Assembly: GCA_949747905.1 (NCBI GenBank)
Contig: CATKEF010000040.1
Coordinates: 1 to 64,000, forward strand
Length of the DNA stretch: 64,000 nt
From: an uncultured Eubacteriales bacterium
GTDB lineage: Bacteria; Bacillota; Clostridia; Christensenellales; Borkfalkiaceae
Direction: 5' to 3'
Shown: positions 1 through 9,100 of the stretch, piece after piece
Layout: the number at the start of each line of letters is the position of its first letter
Position numbering within the stretch: position 1 is the stretch's first letter
Program-made: the position numbers and the translations under genes
The notes under the pieces: model-generated
Seen by the model: only the letters and a program-made list of their open reading frames with translations
Told to the model about the DNA's origin: nothing
Databases searched by the model: none

Positions 1-90
1 AATGACTTGGGTTGACGGAATAGGTCGGAATGACTGACATACAGGATGACGGTAGCGTTCGGCATTACAGTGTGAAGGTCGTTCTAAAAC
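1..90. repeat. Degenerate copies of dispersed 'gtcattccgagc/ctcagggtgacg' repeat
   Basis: gaatgactgacatacaggatgacggtagc...; resembles copies elsewhere in the window. Confidence 0.5.
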
Positions 91-145
91 AAAATACGGT
101 TACAAACACAAATAAAACCACTGTTAATAAAAGAGGTGTTCTGTT

Positions 146-3100
146 ATGAATAATTATACGCTTAAAAAGTTCAGGCTCACTGCCATTTTTACTTTGCTTG
201 TGAGTTTTTTGTGCTGTTTTATAATAGCGTTGACAGGGCTTAATTTTTCCGCGAACGCGACCTCCGTGGGCGGCACGCAGCTCAATCTGGGCACGACGGG
301 CTTAACCCGCGACAATGCGTCTGACGTTACGACGCTTATGCGCCGTATTGCGAATAACAATACCGTTGCTACATATGAACAGTTGAGCTCCGCAATGGGC
401 ACTACTACTCGTAAGGCGGCATATTTCGCTTCGGGCGCAAATCAAACGAATATCTCGCTCGGAGGACTTACCTGGAATATCGCGTACGTATCCCGCGACA
501 GAAACAACGATATCATCGTAACTCTCTGGCTTGCGGATACTATAACGACCGACGGACAGAATTCGGTCAAGTGGAGTGTGTGGTCTTCCGGTCAAAATAC
601 GTCTGCGGCATATCCTTCCAATATGTATTCTTCGAGCTATGTGAGAAGTCAGCTTATGGGCACTCCTTACAGCGCAGAGGAGAACTGCACCTCTCTTACT
701 TTCGGCGCAGCCGCGCCCGTATGGGACACGTTGCGCGAAAATTACGGAAATTATATTGTAACTCCCGCAGACGTCGCTTATCAGGAGACGGAATCGGGTG
801 TAACATATTCAGGCTTTGGATATCCTTCTCCAAATGAATGCTACGGGACGCCTTCCGAAGGCAATGTCCCCCGAGACTACGATTATCTTAACGGTAACGC
901 AAAAGAGGGATATACCGACTGGAAGTACGACCAGTTGTGGATACCTTCGGCTTCCGAAGTGGGCGGAGTAAACTCTCAAGAGGGTATATGGGGAGCAACG
1001 GTGGGAATGCGTAAGGGGACCACGCATTCCTGGACGAGAACGGGCAGAACGGTAACTACCTCGGGAATGCATTTTTGCGACGGTTCCACGGGTGTGACCG
1101 ACGTCGGCGGCGGTGTAGACTATGTAAGCAGTTTGCGCGCGGTCCGTCCCGCGTTCCACCTCAATTTAAGGAGCGTATACAATACCGTCAACACTCTCGG
1201 CGAAATCGTCGACCATGATACCAAAGAAGTCAACGAAACTGCATTAAACGCGCTATATTCCGCGGTCAACGCAGGTACGGCGGGCAATTCGTACGAAGCG
1301 TTGAAAGAAACTTTGAATAATACCGAAGGCGGAGCTCTTACTTCTGCCGACATCCGCGCGAATAACGGCGGAAACAACCCGACAGTGTCCCTGGGCGGGC
1401 TTGTATGGAACGTTACCTATATATCGAAAGACAAGACGGGCAATCTTATTGCCACGCTCTGGCTTTCGGGCGTTACCGGTGCGTACAATCAGACTTCTGT
1501 TCAGTGGAATAAATGGACTGCGAACAATACGGACTTCACTTATCCGTCCAATATGTATTCTTCGAGCTACATAAGAAGCGTTATCGCCGGTTCGGACTAT
1601 GCGGCGACTCAGGAGGCGACTTTCCTTACGAGCGGTTCACCCGCATATATATGGCGTCAACTGAGCACCGACTACGGTAATTTCTTCGTCGCGCCAGCAG
1701 ACGTCGCATGGCAGGAAACGCAAAGCGCTCCGGCTTTGGGAGTGTTCAGCAATTTGGGCGTAAATGACGCGTGGGGCGTTCCCGCCGAAGGCAACTATCC
1801 TTCAAACAATTTCGACTATCTCGTTGCGAACCCCAAGAAAGGATATGCCGACTGGAAATACGATAAAATATGGCTTCCGAGCGTAGCCGAAGTCGGATAT
1901 AACACTCCCGAAAAAATCGGACTTTGGGAACTCGACGCGGCTACCAGAACGAGTACGGTTAATTACTGGGCAAGAACGGGACGCGGCATAGATGCGGGTC
2001 AATCGTTTCTTTGGAATCCCACATCTGCCTCTGCGGTCGCAACGCCTGTGGACGGTTCGTACGCGGTCCGTCCCGCAGTGCACTTCAACCTGACGAGAGC
2101 GGAGGGCGAGAAACCCGAGCTCGATTTGGCGGAACTCTGGAATTCCACCGTTCAGCAAAGTATAGATAACGGCGGGGCGACTCCCGTGGAGTTCATTCTC
2201 CCCGAAAACTGGTTTGCTCAGCCGCACGAAACTTTGGGTACTTCTTTCGGTGAGGGCGTAGGTTTCGACAACGGCAGACTTCTCGTCCCCGAAAAAGCAA
2301 ACATCATTTTAAGATTAAACGGCCGCAATATAGACCGTAATTTAACCGCGCCCCAATCTTACGGCAACGTCATTGTAATCGACGGCGGAAAGTTGGAAAT
2401 CGTCGACAAAACGTCGGCGGGAGCAGGCTGTATAACGGGCGGTTACAATAAGGGTGCGGGCGGCGGCGTCCGAGTAGAAAGAGGGGGCGAACTCGTCCTT
2501 TCGGGCGGCAGAATTACGGGAAATATCGCGGTAGACAGTCAGCATGACAGCACGATAAACTATTCCGGCGGCGGCGGCATTTTCGTAACCGGTCAGCGTT
2601 CTTTCGATACTGTCGTTAAATCCGACACAATTGAGGCGACGCCTCCCGGGGAAGCGCTCTCTTCGAAACTTACGATAAACGGAGGCTATATTTCCGATAA
2701 CCAATCTACCGTAAGAGGAGGCGGAATAAATGCGCTTTACAACTCCGTGATTACGATAAACGGAGGTAAAATATCAAACAACCGTCTTAATTTCAACAAA
2801 AATCTCGAACAACATTACGGTGGCGGACTGTATGTAATAGGCGTGCAAATAAATATGTATTCGGGCTCGGTTACGGGCGGATATGCTTACAGCGGCGGCG
2901 GTATTTATGTAAATACCGGTACGACTTTCAATTTCTACGGCGGAGAATTTGCGGGAAACGAGGCGATAAGTTCGGGCGGCGGCGTATATATATGGCAAGC
3001 CGATTTCAATTTTTACGGCGGGTCCGTTATAGAGAACACTTCCGATTTACAGGGTGGCGGTATTTATATGAGCGGCGGGTCCGCCATATCTACGACCACT

Positions 3101-6100
3101 TCCACAAGCGGAGCGAGCTTTTACATGGGAGGCGGTATTATTTCCCGCAATTATGCCGCACAGAATGGCGCCGGTCTGTATTTTTATAACCTTGCGGGTA
3201 TAAACAATGGCGTCGCAAACGGAGACGGCAAAGCCGAATTAGCGGGCGGTGTTATAAGCAATAACGAGAGCGGAGTGCGCGGCGGCGGCATTTACAGCAG
3301 TACGTATTCCAAATTGGAAATCAACGACGTCGAGATGACGGGCAACGTTGCGGCTACGAACGGTGCAGGCATTTACATTTATCATGGCGAACTTACGATA
3401 AACGGCGGTAAATTCAACAATAACGAAGCGGGTACAAGCGGCGGCGCAATGTACATAAACAACGGCTTGGTTGAAATTAACGGCGGTGAATTCGGCAACA
3501 ATACTGCAGGCGTAACCGGCGGTGCTTTATACGCTATTTTCGCCACAGTCGAAAATATGTACAGAAACGACTGCAAAGTCAAAATCAACGATGGTAAAAT
3601 TCACGGCAATTCGGCGGGCGCGTACGGCGGTGCTATACATATTTACAATACTGTTGAATTATCTGTCAACGGTGGAGAAATTTCAGGCAATACCGCGGTC
3701 AATGGCGGCGGCGGTATATCCGTTTCGAACAACGGCACGTTTGAAATGCGCGGAGGTAAAATCAGCGGAAACTCTTCGGGCAACGGCGGCGCTATATTTG
3801 TAAAGGACTCCACCGCTACAATGTGGAACGGAACTATAAGCAATAACAGCGTTTCCGGATATGTGGATGGCGCAGCGATGGAGTTCGGTCTCGGCGGAGG
3901 CGTATACGTAGGTTCCAATGCTTTGTTCACTTTTAACGGCGGTCTGATTACGGGCAACAAAACGGATAACGCAGGCGCCGGCATAAACATTGACAAAGGC
4001 GGAAATTGCGTTATGAACGGCGGTACGGTTACCGGCAACACCGCAAAAAGATGGGCGGGCGGAGTAAATAACACCGGTGATTTTACGATGAACGGCGGCA
4101 CGATTTCCGATAACGTCGCTACCGACCACGGCGGCGCCGGAGTAAACGTCGACGGTACTTTCACAATGTACAACGGCAGAATCATAGAGAATAAATCCGG
4201 CGCCTCAAACGGCGCGGGTTTGCGCGTTGCCAATGCAGGAACGTTCAATCTTGCGGGCGGAATAATCGCGCGCAACACCACGCTCAACGGCGTGGCAAAC
4301 AACGTCTACTTGGGATTCCCCATTAATATAATCGGGAAGCTTAGGGGAGACGGTTTTACTTCCTATATCGGTATCTCTTATATGGCCGGTTGGGTATTAC
4401 CGAGAGTACTGACTTCGGACTACAAAACTCATAATCCCAACGTGGACCCCATGACTTACTTCTTCTCGGACGCGCCCGAATACAGAATAGGGCAGAACGC
4501 TTCGGGAGAAATGGTCATCGAGTCTGCGGGAAGCGTGGAGCGCAGGTCGCTTGTCTGGGAATACTCCTCGGATAACGGCGCAACCTGGCACGACATAGAT
4601 ACAACTTATTTCGGAGTTTATTTCACGGGTTCCAATTACACCGTACGCGCTACTTACAACGGCACCACGGTTATAAGCGCGCCCACTTCTTCGAGCGTAA
4701 GCGACGCGGCAAGCCTTCCTTCGGCTTTCTCTGCCGTGGGCAGTTACGGATATACGGTAAACAACCCTGCGGGCAGCACGGCGATATACGTCAACCCCAC
4801 GCTCATATTCGAAATTATGCGCGTTTCCGTGGAATGGCAGTATTCGAACGACAACGGCGCAACCTGGCACGGCGTGACGGAAAATACAATATATTACACG
4901 GGCAAAGATTATAAATTCCGTGCATGGAACTCCGTTTCCGGCGCGGCGTTGGCGCTTAAAGAGGATATTACCGCAAAGGCGGTCGGCGAATACGAAATTA
5001 CTCTCGCCGATTCGGTTATCGCGGATTACGACAACACGACGCTTACTTTCGTCATAAAAACGAGAACACTTTCCTTCGTGTGGGATTATAGCGGTTCGGC
5101 GGGCTCGAAAGACGGCGCGTACTACTGGGAGTATGACGGCGTAAGCCATTCTCCCGTATTCGTAGTAAACGGAATCGACGACAACGAACTCATCGGAAAC
5201 ATAGGTCTGGAAGCGTATTATACCGTTGCGGGCACACAGCAGATACTTGCGGGTGCTCCCGTAAATGCGGGAAGATACACCGTGCGCGTGAGATTTACGG
5301 ACGACAGTCCTTTCGCGGGCGACAGCGGAATCGTTTTCGTGAACGGCGAGCAGACATATCTCGTCAACCCCATTAAAATAACCGCGGGCTGGCGCGACGA
5401 GGCAGACGCACCCTGCGAAGAAGCCAACTATGTGTTCAACGGCGAAAACCGCTCGGTCAATGCAAGACTTTACGGTCTGCGTGCTGGAGATACGGTCGAA
5501 CCCGTCGTAGAATATCTCCTTGCGGGCAAGAAAATCAACGGCGAACCCGTGAACGTGGGCGTTTACACTGCGCGCGTTTCTCTTCCTGCGGACTGCGTGA
5601 ATTACGTGCTCGGCGACAACTATGCTTGTCAGCTTGCAATCACGCCTATGGGCGTTCAGCCCGTATTCGCGGGCAACGCGGACAATAACAATCAGTTCAT
5701 ATGGGTTTACAACGGTCAGTCCCAGGCGCCTACGGTAACTTTGAAGGGCGCGGGCGGCGTGGAGATTCCGTTCACATTCAAGTATGCGACGGTTGCGGCA
5801 AACGGCACTTTCGGCGCATGGACGGATACCGTACCCAAGGATGCGGACAGCTACGTGCTGCGCATTTCCATTACCGATACAAACTACACGCTTACGGGTT
5901 ACGACAGGCAGTTTAAAATTTCTCCTATGGGCGTTAACGTAAGTTGGAGCGGAAGAACGGACGGCGTGACGGGAGTTACGGGCGTGCGTGACGAGAGCGG
6001 CAGAATCGTTTGGACTTACGACGGACTCGGACACTATCTCACCGCTACCGCAAGACCGGTAACGCAGATTATCATCGGGGGAAGCGTTGTTTCTCTCGAC

Positions 6101-9100
6101 CTCAACGTTGCGGGCGGTTCCGTTACGGACGCTTCGTTCAAGTCGGCGACGGCTTCCTTAAAAGCGGAGAACGCGCAAAATTATTACTTCGTTGACGAGA
6201 AACAGTGCAGTCAGATTTTCGGAGTCAACAGATTCACGATTACGTCTGTAAGATGGTCGAGAACGGCGGACGGCAACACCGTAGTCAACAATCCCAACGA
6301 TAAACCTCATTATGTTTACGGCACTATTAAGGGTGTGAACGGTCCCGGCTACACCGCCGAGGCGACGGGCATAAACGGAACTGTTATAAATCTCGGCGAG
6401 GTATATTATTCCGTTCAGTACGACGGCGAGACTTTATGGGCGGCTGACACGGTCAAAGGATACGAGGCATATGCGGATCTGCCTGCCGAGTACTCCAAGA
6501 ACTATCAGTTCTCGGATACCATTTCCAAGGAGAACAACACCTCTCAGACGTACTTCGTGTTCTTCATCGACCCCATCTCGGGCGACAAGACTGCGGTCAC
6601 TCCTACCTGGATAATTTACAACGACGACAGTCACACGAGTTATACGACCCTTGCCGACTTCACCGCGGCTTCGGGCGGAGATAAATTCACATTCACCTAT
6701 GACGGAACGGTGCACGGAATTTACGCCGTATACATCAACGAGGGGGCTATCGTCGAAGAACTTCAGATAGTCACCGACGGCGACGGCGTGAACGCGGGCG
6801 TTTATACCGCAAGACTTCTGCCTTCGGATAAGTACGATTACAGCGGAAGAAGAGAATGCTCGTTCGAAGTATTCAAACGCGGGCTAGTTCTTACCTGGGC
6901 TGAGGACGCCGACGGATATTTCTACGATAAAACGGAAAAGAAGCCCGAAGTTACGGTACATTACGACACCGAAACGGGCGAAACGGTTTCCTCGTCGGTT
7001 GTAGGACTCTCGGTACAGGGCGCTATAAACGCGGGACCGCACACAGCGATTGCGACGGTCGGCTCCAACTACGAAATTCTTGCGGGCGACACTTACAACT
7101 TCAATATAGGCAGAGTAAGTTTCAGCGCGCACGACATCGTGTGGTACGACGCGGACGGCAACGAATGGGACGAAAACAACGGCAAGAAGATTTCTTTCGT
7201 ATACGACGGTAAAATGCACGCGCCGCGCGCTACGTTCACTTCGGCATACAACGACAAGCTCGAGCTGGTCGTTATCGGCGCTTCGGCGGTCGGCACCCAT
7301 TGGGCTATTGCGGCGCTCGACAGCTCCGACCTTATGCACAATAACTACTATATATCCAACCCCGACGACGCGACCTGCTCATTCCTAATAACGCGCGTCA
7401 CCGTTACCGACGTCAAGTGGGCGATTTCGGACGGCGGAGACGATATTTCGGATAACAACCCTGCGGTTTATACCTATAACGGCAACGTTCAGGGACCCGT
7501 CGCATACTTCACCGACGGTGACGGCGTGAAGCATGCGTTGGAAGTCAGCGGCAGAATGACGAATGCGGGCAGCTATGTGGTTTACGTTATCGCCGATTAT
7601 GATTTCGGCGGAGCGGCTCCTTCGATGTCGTATGTAATCAATCCGAGACAGCTTTCCGTGGTATGGGGCAACACCGAGGTAAATTACAACGGTGAAGCTC
7701 AGTCGCCTACGGTTGCTTTCAACGACGTTATTACGGGCGACCCCGTAACGGACGATTTCAAGGGCAAATACACGCTTACGAACTATACCAACGCGGGAAC
7801 TTATTCCGCTCAGCTGTATCTTACGGACGGAAACTACACGTTTGTGGAGGACGGCAAAGTCAAAGGCAATACGCTTTTCAAGAATTTCGTAATAAATAAA
7901 CTCGTTGTTTCGGCGAATTCCGGTCTCGGCTGGAGCACGCAGACCGAATGGGTTTACGACGGCGCCGTACATAATCCCACGCTTGCAATGCGCGAAGGCT
8001 ATTCGTTCACTCTCGGCGAACACGATGTTGTATTCACGTTCGGTTACACGGGCGCAACGTCGCACGCAGGCAGCCATACCGTCAGGGCGCACATAGCTTC
8101 CGCGGTCTGGAACGGCAAAGACATTTCCGAAAACTTCACCCTTACAGACGCGATAGCGTCGCTCGCATATACCATTACCGCTCGTTCCGTTACGGTTGAT
8201 TGGGACTGGACGGGTGCGGAGACGGAGGGTACCTTGCATTTCTGGTACTATAACGGAAAGGAACAGGGACCTGCGGCTTATATGCTCGACGAAGACGGCA
8301 ACCGCATTAAGGACGGCGAAAAGGACTTCGCGCTTACCGTATTCGGCAAGGGCGTCAACGTAATCGCGGGTAACTATGTGGTCACTGTAACCGCTCCCGA
8401 GAATTATGTGTTCACGGTTGACGGCGGACAGACGACTACGGCTACGGCGGAATACGCAATCAGAAAGGCGAATATAAACATCGTCTGGGATGCGGACGGC
8501 GTAGAGGGCGAAGATTACACGATAGAGAACGGCGTGTTCGTTTGGTTGTACGACGGAAACGAGCATGCGCCCAAAGCATATATCTACGACGATACACAGC
8601 CCGACAACAAGGGCGCGCAGCTTATGGTTACGGGCGGCGCGGTCAACGCGCAGGCTTCGGCTTACACCGCATACGCGGCGCAGAACAACGGCAACTATAC
8701 GATAATAGGCAACGGAAGCCAGGAATTCATCATTCGTAAACTTCCCGTATACATACTCTGGTACGGCGTAAACGGAACGGATAAATTCGACTGGGAGTAC
8801 GACGCGAGCAATACCGCGGGCTTCAAGCCCGACGCATATCTCGCCGTCAAGGACGCGAACGGCGAACTGGTTCGTCTCAAAGTCGACGGACAGTACGTCA
8901 AAGTAACGGTTACGGGCGCGATGAGTCAGGTTTGCCAGGGCAATGAAACTTATACGGCAACCGCTTCCGACACCATACCCAACTACACGTTCGCGGCGGA
9001 CGCGCAGATTGAGCAGGAATTCAGGGTAGTTCCCAAGGTTCTTTCGGGCGACTTCGCGTTCTCATGGAACGCCAACGGCGGCACGGAAGAACAAGTTGAC

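Noticed and set aside
3643-4302. 219-aa Pro-rich minus ORF in the beta-helix region
   Set aside because: Antisense of Gly-rich rungs gives Pro-rich nonsense; no independent support.
4397-6034. 545-aa minus-strand ORF opposite giant gene 1 (also 7385-8566, 9062-10513, 10547-12007)
   Set aside because: Shadow ORFs caused by GC-skewed codon use in the sense repeats; Arg/Val/Tyr-rich composition, no motifs, fully inside a strong sense CDS.
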